In this document: one piece after another, positions 35,504 to 44,737 of the stretch
How positions within the stretch are numbered: the stretch's first letter is position 1
Layout of the letters: every line of letters begins with the position of its first letter
Assembly (NCBI RefSeq): GCF_000949385.2
Contig: NZ_JYKO02000001.1
Location: 762,161 to 826,160 of the forward strand
DNA length: 64,000 nt
Direction of reading: 5' to 3'
Source: Pseudomonas sp. LFM046
GTDB taxonomy: Bacteria > Pseudomonadota > Gammaproteobacteria > Pseudomonadales > Pseudomonadaceae
Position numbers and translations under genes: made by a program
Notes under the pieces: generated by a model
What the model saw: the letters and a program-made list of their open reading frames with translations, nothing else
What the model was told of the DNA's origin: nothing
The model's database searches: none

Positions 35504-37774
35504 ATGCAGACCGACGCTAAGGTGGTGCCGCTTACCAAGGCAGCCGCCCAGCAAACGCCAACCTCTGCGGTAGGAAGGCTGCCCGTGGCCCTTATCCAGG
35601 TGCGTGACAAAGCGGCATTGCAGCTGAAGCAGACGCTGCAGGGGCTGTTCGACAATGCGGACGACACCCTCTTCGAGATGGCTGACCGCGCCACCACCAA
35701 TGCCGAGCAGAATGCCTTCTTCGAGGCGATGCGTGACCTGCGTCTCAAGCGCAAGAGCATCGAGCGGACCTTCCTGCAGAAGGTCCTGGAGTCATTTTCC
35801 GCCCTCAGCCAATACGAGATAGGTAGTGCTCCCAAGCTGGACGCCGTGTCCTTTGACAGCCTGTCCTTGGTGCAGAACGACGAGCTTGAAGAAACCGTGG
35901 CCCTGGATGCCATGGTCGCCAAGGTGATGAACCGCGACGGCATCGCCCTGGGTCACCTGACCGCCCGCCTCAACACCCTTGTCAGCAAGAAGATCGAAGA
36001 CCGGTCCAATCCCCTGGGCCCTCGCCAGTTGTGCGAATCCTTCCTCGACGCCTGCCGCAGCCTGGGCGTGGAGATCAAGGTCAAGCTAATCATCCTCAAG
36101 CTGTTCGAGAAGTACGTCCTTTCCGAACTGGACCAGTTCTACGCCGTGGCCAACCAGTTGCTGGTCGCCGCAGGCGTGTTGCCGGAGCTGCGTTCGGCGC
36201 CGGTACGCCAACCGCAAGTACGCGCTAGCTCCACGGCACGGCCGAGTGAGGCCCAGCCCGCTGCTGAAGGCGGCCAACCCCTCGAAGGGGGCGCGCAGGA
36301 AGTGTTCGGCGCGCTCCAGGATCTGCTGTCCCAAGCGCGTGGCACTGTGCTGCCGCGCCGGGAGCATCCATCTGACGCGGTTCCTGTCAGCAGCGTCGAC
36401 CTGATGCGCCTGCTGTCCCACCTGCAGCAACGCCTGCCGCAGCAGGCCGGAGACGACTACGACCTGCGCGTCAACCTCGACCAGCTGCTGAGCCGTGCCA
36501 GTGCCCGTAGCGGCCGTACGCGGGTGGTGGGGCAGGTGGACGACGACGTCATCAACCTGGTTGCCATGCTTTTCGAGTTCATCCTCGACGACCGTACCTT
36601 GCCGGATTCGCTCAAGGCCCTGATTGGCCGGATGCAGATCCCCATGCTCAAGATCGCCTTGCTGGACAGGACGTTCTTCAGTCGTGGCAGCCATCCGGCA
36701 CGACGCCTGCTCAACGAGATCGCTTCGGCTGCTCTGGGGTGGGTGGAGCAGGACGATGTCCAGCGCGACAGCCTCTACCACCGTATCGATCAGGTGGTGC
36801 AGCGTCTGCTGAATGATTTCGTCGATGACCCGGCGATCTTCTCCGAACTGCTGGCCGAGTTCGTCGCCTACACCGGCGATGAGCGTCGTCGCAGCGAGCT
36901 GCTGGAACAGCGCACCCGCGATGCCGAGGAAGGCCGCGCCAAGGCGGAGCTCGCGCGCAAGCAGGTGGAAGACGCCCTCAACCAGCGCCTTCTGGGCCGC
37001 ACGCTGCCGGAAGTGGTGGTGCGCCTGTTGCAGGAAGCCTGGAGCAAGGTACTGCTCCTGGTCTGCCTCAAGCATGGCGCGGAGTCGGAAGAATGGCGGG
37101 CCGCCCTGCAGACCATGGATGACCTGGTCTGGAGTGTGGAACCCCATGAGGCGCCGGAAGCCCGCGCCCGTCTGCTGGAGCTCGTTCCCGGTCTGCTCAA
37201 GTCCCTGCGCGATGGCTTGGCCAGCGCCGCCTTCGATCCTTTTGCCACCAGTGAATTCTTCAGCCAGCTGGAGGCCCTTCATGTCCAGGCCTTCCAGCGC
37301 TTCCGCAAGCCGGAGCCGGTAGAAGTCGCCGACGACGGCCTGGAGTCTCCGCCGCTGCTGCTCGACCTGCCGACGGAGTCCGCGCCCGAAGAGGAGGCAG
37401 CCCCCGTCATGGTGGCTGTGGTGGAGGAAATCGTCCTGATTGCGCCCGGCGAAGCGCAGGCGCAGGAGCCCGAAATCAGCCTGGCGGATGATGAGGAGGC
37501 CCTGGGCTTCGTCGATCACCTGCGGGTCGGCAGCTGGGTCGAGTTCCAGGAAGACGAAGAGCACAAGCTGCGTTGCAAGCTGGCGGCGCTGATCAAGCCC
37601 ACCGGCAAGTACATCTTCGTCAACCGTACTGGCATGAAAGTGCTGGAGAAGACCCGCATGGGCTTGGCGGTGGAGTTCCGCCGTAGTGCGATCCGCCTGC
37701 TGGATGATGCCCTGCTGTTCGACCGCGCCCTGGAGTCGGTGATCGGCAACCTGCGGCGGCTCAAGGGAGCTTGA
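35504..37774 (+). CDS. DUF1631 family protein (copy 2)
   Basis: A 756-residue cytoplasmic protein and paralogue of the DUF1631 protein at 20-22 kb. Shared blocks include ADDTLFEMADRATTN, AMRDLRLKRKSIERTF and the C-terminal beta-rich end (VGSWVEFQED; YIFVNRTGMKVLEK). The end may be a PilZ-like barrel. It corresponds to the gene next to nadC and ampD in P. aeruginosa. GGGAGG ends six bases before the ATG at 35504, which favours this start over upstream alternatives in the same frame. Function unknown. Confidence 0.8.
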   Translation: MQTDAKVVPLTKAAAQQTPTSAVGRLPVALIQVRDKAALQLKQTLQGLFDNADDTLFEMADRATTNAEQNAFFEAMRDLRLKRKSIERTFLQKVLESFSALSQYEIGSAPKLDAVSFDSLSLVQNDELEETVALDAMVAKVMNRDGIALGHLTARLNTLVSKKIEDRSNPLGPRQLCESFLDACRSLGVEIKVKLIILKLFEKYVLSELDQFYAVANQLLVAAGVLPELRSAPVRQPQVRASSTARPSEAQPAAEGGQPLEGGAQEVFGALQDLLSQARGTVLPRREHPSDAVPVSSVDLMRLLSHLQQRLPQQAGDDYDLRVNLDQLLSRASARSGRTRVVGQVDDDVINLVAMLFEFILDDRTLPDSLKALIGRMQIPMLKIALLDRTFFSRGSHPARRLLNEIASAALGWVEQDDVQRDSLYHRIDQVVQRLLNDFVDDPAIFSELLAEFVAYTGDERRRSELLEQRTRDAEEGRAKAELARKQVEDALNQRLLGRTLPEVVVRLLQEAWSKVLLLVCLKHGAESEEWRAALQTMDDLVWSVEPHEAPEARARLLELVPGLLKSLRDGLASAAFDPFATSEFFSQLEALHVQAFQRFRKPEPVEVADDGLESPPLLLDLPTESAPEEEAAPVMVAVVEEIVLIAPGEAQAQEPEISLADDEEALGFVDHLRVGSWVEFQEDEEHKLRCKLAALIKPTGKYIFVNRTGMKVLEKTRMGLAVEFRRSAIRLLDDALLFDRALESVIGNLRRLKGA

Positions 37775-37913
37775 GCCGAATCAGCCTGCATCCGCTTGCC
37801 GGATGTAGTTGAGCGACGCGTCAGCCGCCCCTTCGTTCGGCGAGCCTGGTTGCCAGCCCCTCGCTAAAATGGCTCCACTGCGCCTAAAGTGGGCAGCAGA
37901 CCAAGGAGCCGCC

Positions 37914-38462
37914 ATGCAGTTGGACCCCGCATCCGGTTGGTGCCAGGGCATCAGCCATTGCCCATCGCCCAACTTCAATTGTCGCCCGCAGGGAGAGGTT
38001 TCCCTGCTGGTGATCCACAACATCAGCCTGCCGCCCGGCCAGTTCGGCACGGGGAAGGTGAAGGAATTCTTCCAGAACCGCCTGGACCCGGACGAGCATC
38101 CCTACTTCCAGGGCATTCGTGACCTCAAGGTGTCCGCGCATTTCCTGATCGAGCGCGATGGCGCCGTCACCCAGTTCGTCTCTTGCAATGAAAGGGCCTG
38201 GCACGCCGGCGTCTCCCTGTTCGAAGGCCGGGAGAACTGCAACGACTTTTCCCTCGGCATCGAGCTGGAAGGCACCGACGATCAGGCGTTCACGGAACTC
38301 CAGTACGCTGCATTGATCTCCCTGGTGGAGCAGTTGCGTTGCGCGTACCCGGCCATCACACCGGCGCGCATCTGCGGTCATAGCGATATCGCCCCGGGCC
38401 GCAAGACCGACCCGGGCCCCAAATTCGATTGGGCGCGCCTGCGAGGCGCCCTGGCACCTTAG
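37914..38462 (+). CDS. ampD: 1,6-anhydro-N-acetylmuramyl-L-alanine amidase AmpD
   Basis: A 182-residue cytoplasmic zinc amidase. Zinc ligands are visible in LLVIHN (His) and GHSDIAPGRKTDPG (His and Asp). It removes the peptide from anhydro-muropeptides during cell-wall recycling, and its loss derepresses AmpC beta-lactamase through AmpR in Pseudomonas. The ATG at 37914 has AAGGAG upstream. ampE follows after 15 bases. Confidence 0.95.
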   Translation: MQLDPASGWCQGISHCPSPNFNCRPQGEVSLLVIHNISLPPGQFGTGKVKEFFQNRLDPDEHPYFQGIRDLKVSAHFLIERDGAVTQFVSCNERAWHAGVSLFEGRENCNDFSLGIELEGTDDQAFTELQYAALISLVEQLRCAYPAITPARICGHSDIAPGRKTDPGPKFDWARLRGALAP

Positions 38463-38477
38463 GACAAGGAGGGACCC

Positions 38478-39314
38478 ATGTATTTTCTGGTGCTGTTGAT
38501 GGTGCTCTGGATCGAGAAGTTCTCCGCGTGGCGCTGGCATATCCAGCAGGACGGGTTCCTGCTCCGGGAGCTGGCCAAGGCCGAGACCAAGCCGCGATTC
38601 GCCGATCGCCCCTGGGCGGTCCTGGCCATGCTGGTGCTGTTGCCCTTGGTGCTGCTGGCGCTGGTCCTGCTGGCCCTCGAGCCGGTGGCCTATGGCTGGC
38701 TGGCGCTTCCTGTTCACCTGCTGGTGATCATCTACAGCCTGGGGCGCGGCGATGTGATGGCTGATATCGGCCCCTTCCGGGATGCCTGGCGGCGCGGCGA
38801 CACCCAGGGCGCCTATCACGTCGCGGAGCGCGACCTCGGCCTCGAAGCGGAGGAGGGTGGCGACCTCCTGCGGCAGGTTCAGAGGTATCAGCTCTGGCAG
38901 GCCTACCAGGGATTCTTCGCGGTGATCTTCTGGTACGCGTTGCTTGGGCCGGTGGCGGCCCTGGCGTATCGCCTCCTGGCCCTGGTCAGCGAGCATGCTG
39001 TTGCACCGGCCTTGCGGGAGCGGGCGGAGATGATTCGCCATGCATTCGACTGGCTTCCGGTGCGGGTGCTGGCCGCGAGCTTCTCGCTGGTGGGCAACTT
39101 CGTCGGCGTCAGCCGGGTGTTGCTGCATGAATTGCTGAGCTGGGAAATCTCGGCCCGGAGCTATATCGAACTGGCCGGTCGCGCCGCCGCGGAGGTACCT
39201 GAGCCTGTCACCGGGGACGCCGGCGTCGCGACCCTGGATGCCCTCTGGCAATTGCTGGTACGTGCGGCGGTGCTCTGGTACGCCGGCTTCGCTGTCTGGA
39301 CCCTGCTGTTCTGA
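38478..39314 (+). CDS. ampE: Inner-membrane protein AmpE
   Basis: A 278-residue membrane protein with about four hydrophobic segments. It starts MYFLVLLMVLWIEKFSAWR and contains SLGRGDV followed by AYHVAERDLGLEAEEG, as in AmpE. It belongs to the CobD/CbiB-like superfamily, and is encoded with ampD across gammaproteobacteria. The role in beta-lactamase control is uncertain. GACAAGGAGGGACCC provides a strong ribosome site. Confidence 0.92.
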   Translation: MYFLVLLMVLWIEKFSAWRWHIQQDGFLLRELAKAETKPRFADRPWAVLAMLVLLPLVLLALVLLALEPVAYGWLALPVHLLVIIYSLGRGDVMADIGPFRDAWRRGDTQGAYHVAERDLGLEAEEGGDLLRQVQRYQLWQAYQGFFAVIFWYALLGPVAALAYRLLALVSEHAVAPALRERAEMIRHAFDWLPVRVLAASFSLVGNFVGVSRVLLHELLSWEISARSYIELAGRAAAEVPEPVTGDAGVATLDALWQLLVRAAVLWYAGFAVWTLLF

Positions 39315-39325
39315 ATCCCTCTTCG

Positions 39326-39351
39326 CCTGCCCGGCACTGCCGCCGGGCGGG
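39326..39351 (+). terminator. Stem-loop after ampE
   Basis: A 10-bp stem (CCTGCCCGGC with GCCGGGCGGG, one G-T pair) around a six-base loop; only a short T-rich stretch follows, so it is a weak terminator. Confidence 0.5.
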
Positions 39352-39560
39352 TCCCGCCTTTCTTAACCTTTAGTTACAGAAACTCTGGTCGATATCAGGT
39401 ACACAGACGGACGCGCCAGAAAACTCTGACTTTGCTCACAGAAAAGCCTGATTGAGCCGGGCAGTCGCCGGGTGGTGGGAGATGCTGTAACGCCCGTATC
39501 GCATGCCTTGTCAGTGAATCAGGCGCGCCCATAACAATAAATGAGAACAGGAGGTGTCTT

Positions 39561-41591
39561 GTGAAGACCCTGTTGTATCCTGCTATCGCGCTGATGAACC
39601 GCCTCAGCTTCGGCATGAAGTTCAGTCTGATCAGCGTTCTGTTCTTCCTGCCGATGTTGATCACCAACTTCTATCTGGTGCGCGACTCCTACCGGCAATT
39701 CGTCAGCACCCGCTCCGAGCTGAAAAGCCTCGATCTCCTTGGCTCCAGCCTTCACGCGCGGCGCAGCCTGGAGAGCCTCAACGACCTGGTGCTGATCAAC
39801 TCGATGATCGGCCAGTCGGGTCAGTCCGGCGACCTGGAAAAGCGCATCGTCGCCCTGGAGCAGGAGCTGCTCTCCACCCTGCAGAATCTCGCGCCGGTCG
39901 TCACCGAGCCGGAACAGGTCGAGGCCTTCAATGCCAAGCGGGACGAGCTGATGACCGCTCTGCAGGCAGCCAAGGGCGAAACTTCCCTGCAGAGCAAGAG
40001 CGCGATGATCGAGAAGCTTCTGGGCAACGCCCAGGTGTTCATCAAGTTCGTCGCCGCCCAGTCCGGCCTCAGCCAGGATGACCAGTCCGACGTACGCCAG
40101 ATCACCGAACTGGTCACCACCGCCACCCCCGAAGTGACCCGGGCCCTGGGCAAAGGCCGCGCTGTCGGCGCTTACTCCCTTGGCCAGGGGTTCCTCAACT
40201 CCGCAGCCAGCACCAAGCTGGACGATCTACTGCTGGACCTGGACAAGCTCAATGCCGAGTACGGCCTGAGGATCGCCGATGCCCTCGAAGGCAGCCCGCG
40301 TGCCCACCAGGCCCTGGACGGTCTGACCACCGCCAGCCGCGACACCATCAAGCACAGCGCCACGCTCTTCGAGGAAAAGGTCATCATGGCCGACACCCTC
40401 AACACCCCCTGGCAGCAGTTCTACGACCAGGTGAGCGTTGCGCTGGACAAGACCTATCAGCTCAACGACGGCTCCCTCGCCTTCCTCAAGGCCGAGCTGG
40501 AAAGCCGTCTGGCCGGCAAGCGCACGCAGACCGTGCTGCTGGTAGTCGCGCTGCTGGTGGTGTTCATTTCCATCGTCTATCTCTACAGCGGCTTCTACGT
40601 TTCGACCCGTACCACCCTGGCGCGTCTGGGCAAGGTGATGGATGAAGTGGCCGCCGGCGACATGACCGTCAACTTCCGTGCTGAAAGCCGCGACGAGTTG
40701 GGCGAGCTGGGCCAGGTGTTCAACGGCACCGTGGCGAAGATCCACGACCTGATCGAGCTGGTGGGCCACACGGTGGTCGAAGTCGAGCGCCAGGCTGGCC
40801 GCGTGGAGCAGGTATCCGGTGAGAGCAACCTGGCGGTGGCAGGTCAACGCAGCCAGATCGAGCAGGTGGCTACGGCCATGAACCAGATGTCCGCCACCGC
40901 CCAGGAAGTGGCGCGCAGCGCTGCGGCAGCCGTGGGCAGCGCCCACAGCGTCAATCAGGAAACCGTGAGCGGCCGCGCCCTGGTGGAGTCGCAACTGGGC
41001 AGCATCGAGCGTCTGGCCAGCGGGATCGACCAGTCGATGGCGGTGATCAACCAACTGGCCGCCGACAGCGCCTCCATCAGTCGGGTGCTGGAAGTGATCA
41101 AGGGCATTGCCGAGCAGACCAACCTGCTGGCGCTGAACGCCGCCATCGAGGCTGCCCGTGCCGGTGAGCAGGGCCGGGGCTTTGCTGTGGTGGCGGACGA
41201 GGTGCGCACCCTGGCCAAGCGCACCCAGCAGTCCACCGAAGAGATCGAGCAGATGATCGCCAAGCTCCAGGGCGGCGTCGGCGCGGCAGTGAAGGCGATG
41301 AACGCCAGCCACCAGATGGCCGACGGCACCGTCAGCCAGTCCGGCAAGGTGCAGGCGGCGCTGGAGAACATCCTCGGCGCGGTGGGGCAGATCGTCGACC
41401 AGAACCAGCAGATCGCCGCTGCGGCCGAGCAGCAGACCGCCGTGGCCCATGACATCGACCAGAACATCGTCGAGATCAACCATGCCGGCGAGCGCACTGC
41501 CGAGGGCGCGAACCAGACTGAAAAAGCCAGCCGCGAATTGTCCGGCCAGGTGGCGCAGCTCAAGCAACTGATCGGCGCCTTCCGTGTCTGA
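39561..41591 (+). CDS. Methyl-accepting chemotaxis protein
   Basis: A 676-residue chemoreceptor. A transmembrane helix near residues 19-40 is followed by a periplasmic sensory region of about 285 residues (helical, no recognised dCache motif), a second helix near 324-345, a HAMP domain (LGKVMDEVAAGDMTVNF) and a signalling domain whose hairpin tip spans residues 513-560 (QTNLLALNAAIEAARAGEQG). The ligand cannot be predicted. A GTG start at 39561 is supported by AGGAGG six bases upstream. P. aeruginosa has an MCP at the same place beside ampE. Confidence 0.92.
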   Translation: MKTLLYPAIALMNRLSFGMKFSLISVLFFLPMLITNFYLVRDSYRQFVSTRSELKSLDLLGSSLHARRSLESLNDLVLINSMIGQSGQSGDLEKRIVALEQELLSTLQNLAPVVTEPEQVEAFNAKRDELMTALQAAKGETSLQSKSAMIEKLLGNAQVFIKFVAAQSGLSQDDQSDVRQITELVTTATPEVTRALGKGRAVGAYSLGQGFLNSAASTKLDDLLLDLDKLNAEYGLRIADALEGSPRAHQALDGLTTASRDTIKHSATLFEEKVIMADTLNTPWQQFYDQVSVALDKTYQLNDGSLAFLKAELESRLAGKRTQTVLLVVALLVVFISIVYLYSGFYVSTRTTLARLGKVMDEVAAGDMTVNFRAESRDELGELGQVFNGTVAKIHDLIELVGHTVVEVERQAGRVEQVSGESNLAVAGQRSQIEQVATAMNQMSATAQEVARSAAAAVGSAHSVNQETVSGRALVESQLGSIERLASGIDQSMAVINQLAADSASISRVLEVIKGIAEQTNLLALNAAIEAARAGEQGRGFAVVADEVRTLAKRTQQSTEEIEQMIAKLQGGVGAAVKAMNASHQMADGTVSQSGKVQAALENILGAVGQIVDQNQQIAAAAEQQTAVAHDIDQNIVEINHAGERTAEGANQTEKASRELSGQVAQLKQLIGAFRV

Positions 41592-41602
41592 TTCCCTGCG
41601 CT

Positions 41603-41634
41603 AAAAAAAGCCCGCCAATCGGCGGGCTTTTTTG
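41603..41634. terminator. Bidirectional terminator between MCP and tatD
   Basis: A stem of about 13 bp (AAAAAAGCCCGCC and complement) around AATC, with a T-run on either strand; it serves both converging genes. Confidence 0.92.
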
Positions 41635-41652
41635 TGTACGGGTGAATCGCCC

Positions 41653-42438
41653 CTACAAGGGAATGTCCCACCCGAATACATCGCACGCATTCCGCGTACT
41701 CGCCTCAGCCAGTTCTTCGGGCGTCACGCCGCGAATCTCTGCCAATGCCGTGCAGATGTCCGGCAGGAACTCCGGGCTGTTGCGCCCGTAGGGATGCATG
41801 GCCGGCGCCATGTCCGGGGAGTCGGTCTCCAGGACGATGGATTCCAGCGGCAGCTGCGCCACCACCTTGCGCAGGCGGTTGGCCTGGGGCCAGGTGGGTG
41901 CGCCCCCGAGGCCGAGGCGGAATCCCAGTTTGCGGTACTCCTTGGCGTCTTCGACGCTGCCGGCGAAGGCGTGAACGATGCCGGCACGCTTGAGGCGAAA
42001 GCGCTTCAAGGTGGCGATCACGGCTGCATGGCTGCGCCGCACGTGCAACAGCACCGGTAATTCGAATTCCGCTGCGAGGGCCAACTGGGCCTCGAACAGG
42101 CGTTGCTGTTCGTCGCGATCCAGTTCGGGGATGAAATAGTCCAGGCCGAACTCACCCACCGCACAGAGCTTGGGGTGGTCCGCGTAGCGTTCCAGCAGGT
42201 TGCGCAGTTCCAGCAGATGCTCGGCGCGATGCTGGGCCAGATACACCGGGTGCAAGCCAAAGGCGATGAAGAATCCGTCCTCGGTGTTGGCCAGGTCCCA
42301 GATCCGCTGCCAGTTCTCCTGGAACACCCCGAGCAGCACCTGGCGTCGGACGCCCAATTGGCGGCAGCGAGCCAGGACCTCGCTGCGATCGGCATCGAAG
42401 TCGGGGAAATCCAGGTGGTTGTGCGTGTCGATCAGCAT
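41653..42438 (-). CDS. TatD family metal-dependent deoxyribonuclease
   Basis: A 261-residue TIM-barrel hydrolase. The metal motif MLIDTHNHLDF opens the protein, and further ligands lie in GEFGLDYF, LHVRRSHAAVI and ETDSPDMAP. TatD proteins are 3'-5' exonucleases involved in DNA repair or fragmentation. The ATG at 42438 places the HxH motif at the N-terminus as usual for the family; the open frame continues 48 codons upstream without similarity. It is divergent from the transport operon. Confidence 0.88.
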   Translation of the reverse strand: MLIDTHNHLDFPDFDADRSEVLARCRQLGVRRQVLLGVFQENWQRIWDLANTEDGFFIAFGLHPVYLAQHRAEHLLELRNLLERYADHPKLCAVGEFGLDYFIPELDRDEQQRLFEAQLALAAEFELPVLLHVRRSHAAVIATLKRFRLKRAGIVHAFAGSVEDAKEYRKLGFRLGLGGAPTWPQANRLRKVVAQLPLESIVLETDSPDMAPAMHPYGRNSPEFLPDICTALAEIRGVTPEELAEASTRNACDVFGWDIPL

Positions 42439-42565
42439 GGTCGCCAGCATATACCGCTGCGGTGCGGCTGGCATGTCCATTCCCCGGGCGACGGACGGAT
42501 TTTCCGGCATACCCGCTCTGCGTCGGGGCACGCGGCAGGGGCAGGAAAGGACCTGAAAAAACGCT

Positions 42566-42582
42566 ATTGAACACTCGTTCAT
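42566..42582. promoter_or_regulatory. Candidate BetI/TetR-type operator
   Basis: ATTGAACACTCGTTCAT contains the perfect inverted repeat TGAAC-N4-GTTCA, close to the ATTGAAC-type half sites bound by BetI-like regulators. It is about 80 bases upstream of the transaminase-ATPase gene and may be the target of the TetR gene at 47047-47670. Confidence 0.45.
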
Positions 42583-42663
42583 GCTGGGCTATGTTGGGGC
42601 CACTCGCCGGTTTGCCGATGCAGTCAGTGATCCGGATTCCACCCTTTGCAATGGGGCTCGAAC

Positions 42664-44667
42664 ATGCGTTTCGCTTCGCTTGTGGACAGGATGGCAGGGC
42701 CAGGCACAGCGGCCTGGGATATTCACTACGCGGCCATCGCCGCCCAGAGGGCAGGCGAGGACGTGATAGTCCTCAGCATCGGCGACCCGGACTTCGCCAC
42801 CCCGGCAGCCATCACCGATGCCGCCATCGAAGCCCTGCGGGCTGGCGACACCCATTACTGCGACGTCGCCGGCCGCCCCGAGCTGCGCCAGGCCATCGCC
42901 GAACTCCACGGCCGCCTGACCGGCCAGCCGGTGACGGCGGACAGCGCCATCCTGGTAGCGGGCGCACAGAACGGTCTTTACGCAGCTGCCATGTGCCTGC
43001 TGGAAGCGGGTGACGAAGTCATCGTCTTCGACCCGGTCTATGTCACCTACGAAGCCACCCTTAAGGCCACCGGCGCCACCCTGGTGCGGGTGCCCTGTCC
43101 AGCGGCGGGCGGCTTCCGCCCTGATCTTGAAGCCTTGCGTGGTGCCATCAGCGAGCGCACCCGGGCGATCTTCTTTGCCAACCCGAACAACCCCACCGGC
43201 GCCGTCCTCAGCGCTGAAGAAATGCAAGTCATCGCCGATCTGGCGAAGCAGCATGACCTTTGGGTGGTGGTGGACGAGGTCTATGAAAGCCTGGTGTTCG
43301 AGCAGTCCCACCGTTACTTCGCCACCCTACCTGGGATGCGCGAGCGCACGGTGAGTATCGGCAGCCTGTCCAAGTCCCACGCCATGACTGGCTGGCGCAC
43401 GGGCTGGGTGATCGCCAGCCCCGAGCTGGTGGCCCATATCGAAAACCTGGCGCTGAACGTGCTCTACGGCTTGCCCGGCTTCGTGCAGGAGGCCGCGCTG
43501 ACCGCCGTGCTCGCCTATGACCAGGTGACCGCGGAGATGCGCGAGCTCTATCGGCGCCGCCGCGACCTGGTGGTGTCTGCACTTGAAGGCTGTGCACCGC
43601 TCAAGGTGCTGAAGCCGGAAGCCGGCATGTTCGTGCTGGTGGATGTGCGCGGCAGTGGTCTCAGTTCCCTCGATTTCGCCTGGCAGCTGTTCCGCGAAAC
43701 CGGCGTTTCGGTGCTGGATGCCGCGGCCTTCGGTCCCGCCGCCGAAGGCTTCGTGCGCCTGTCCTACAGCCTGGGTGAAGAGCAGTTGGCCGACGCCTGT
43801 GCGCGCATCCGCCGCTTTGCCGCCGGCCTGAAGCCGAGCCCGGTCATCGAGGTGATCCAGACCCGTCCGACCGAACGCCAGCCGGCACAGGTCGAGCGTC
43901 CGAAGATGGTGGAGGTGGATTCCATCCACAAGCGCTTCGGCCAGTTCGAAGTGCTCAAGGGGGTGTCGCTGACTGCTCAGGAAGGCGGGGTGGTCTCACT
44001 GATCGGCGCCAGCGGCTCCGGCAAGAGCACCCTGTTGCGCTGCATCAACATGCTGGAGATTCCCAATCAAGGCACGGTGACGGTCGATGGCGAGAGCATC
44101 CGTCTCACCACCAACCGCATCGGCGAGCCGGTCGTGGCGGACCAGAAGCAGCTGACCCGCATCCGCTCGCGTCTTGGCATGGTGTTCCAGAGCTTCAACC
44201 TCTGGCCCCATCGCACCGTGCTGGAAAACCTGATCGAAGCGCCCATCCAGGTTCTGCGCGAAAGTCGCGCCGAAGCCCTGGAGCGGGCCGAGGCACTGCT
44301 GGACCGGGTCGGTCTGGCGGCCAAGCGTCACGAGTACCCGTCCTTCCTCTCCGGTGGCCAGCAGCAGCGGGTGGCCATCGCCCGCGCCCTGGCGGTGGAG
44401 CCCAAGGTGATGCTGTTCGACGAGCCCACCTCGGCGCTGGACCCGGAACTGGTCGGCGAAGTGCTGCGGGTGATCCGCTCCCTGGCCGAAGAGGGGCGCA
44501 CCATGATCCTGGTGACCCACGAGATGGCCTTCGCCCGCGACGTTTCCACCCACGTTGCCTTCCTCCACCAGGGCCGGATCGAAGAGGAAGGCCCGCCGCA
44601 GGAGGTCTTCCTGCGTCCGCGCAGCGAGCGCTGCCGGCAGTTCGTCACGGCTCACCAGAATCGCTGA
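42664..44667 (+). CDS. Fusion: AruH-like PLP aminotransferase + amino-acid ABC transporter ATPase
   Basis: A 667-residue protein read in one frame. Residues 1 to about 395 are a fold-type I aminotransferase: start AAWDIHYAAI, substrate loop SIGDPDF, NPNNPTG, and the PLP lysine Lys237 in SLSKSHAMTGWR. The sequence is close to arginine:pyruvate transaminase AruH. After a linker of about 20 residues comes a complete polar-amino-acid ABC ATPase: Walker A GASGSGKST at 448-456, signature LSGGQQQR at 562-569, Walker B MLFDEPTSALD, and the switch His in VTHEMAF. Genes for a binding protein and two permeases follow, so the ATPase would serve them. Physical fusion of catabolic enzyme and transport ATPase is unusual. 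Proteolytic separation or internal translation starts are possible. Confidence 0.85.
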   Translation: MRFASLVDRMAGPGTAAWDIHYAAIAAQRAGEDVIVLSIGDPDFATPAAITDAAIEALRAGDTHYCDVAGRPELRQAIAELHGRLTGQPVTADSAILVAGAQNGLYAAAMCLLEAGDEVIVFDPVYVTYEATLKATGATLVRVPCPAAGGFRPDLEALRGAISERTRAIFFANPNNPTGAVLSAEEMQVIADLAKQHDLWVVVDEVYESLVFEQSHRYFATLPGMRERTVSIGSLSKSHAMTGWRTGWVIASPELVAHIENLALNVLYGLPGFVQEAALTAVLAYDQVTAEMRELYRRRRDLVVSALEGCAPLKVLKPEAGMFVLVDVRGSGLSSLDFAWQLFRETGVSVLDAAAFGPAAEGFVRLSYSLGEEQLADACARIRRFAAGLKPSPVIEVIQTRPTERQPAQVERPKMVEVDSIHKRFGQFEVLKGVSLTAQEGGVVSLIGASGSGKSTLLRCINMLEIPNQGTVTVDGESIRLTTNRIGEPVVADQKQLTRIRSRLGMVFQSFNLWPHRTVLENLIEAPIQVLRESRAEALERAEALLDRVGLAAKRHEYPSFLSGGQQQRVAIARALAVEPKVMLFDEPTSALDPELVGEVLRVIRSLAEEGRTMILVTHEMAFARDVSTHVAFLHQGRIEEEGPPQEVFLRPRSERCRQFVTAHQNR

Positions 44668-44737
44668 ACCCAGCCGCCATGGGCGGCCGGTGCCACAAGC
44701 TCTAACCACAACAAAACCAAGCAGGGCAGGTATCACC

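Noticed and set aside
39361-39420. A possible sigma-28 promoter before the chemoreceptor gene (TTTAG ... GTCGATAT)
   Set aside because: The match to TAAA-N15-GCCGATAA is poor in the -35 part and the spacing is off by one; not reliable.
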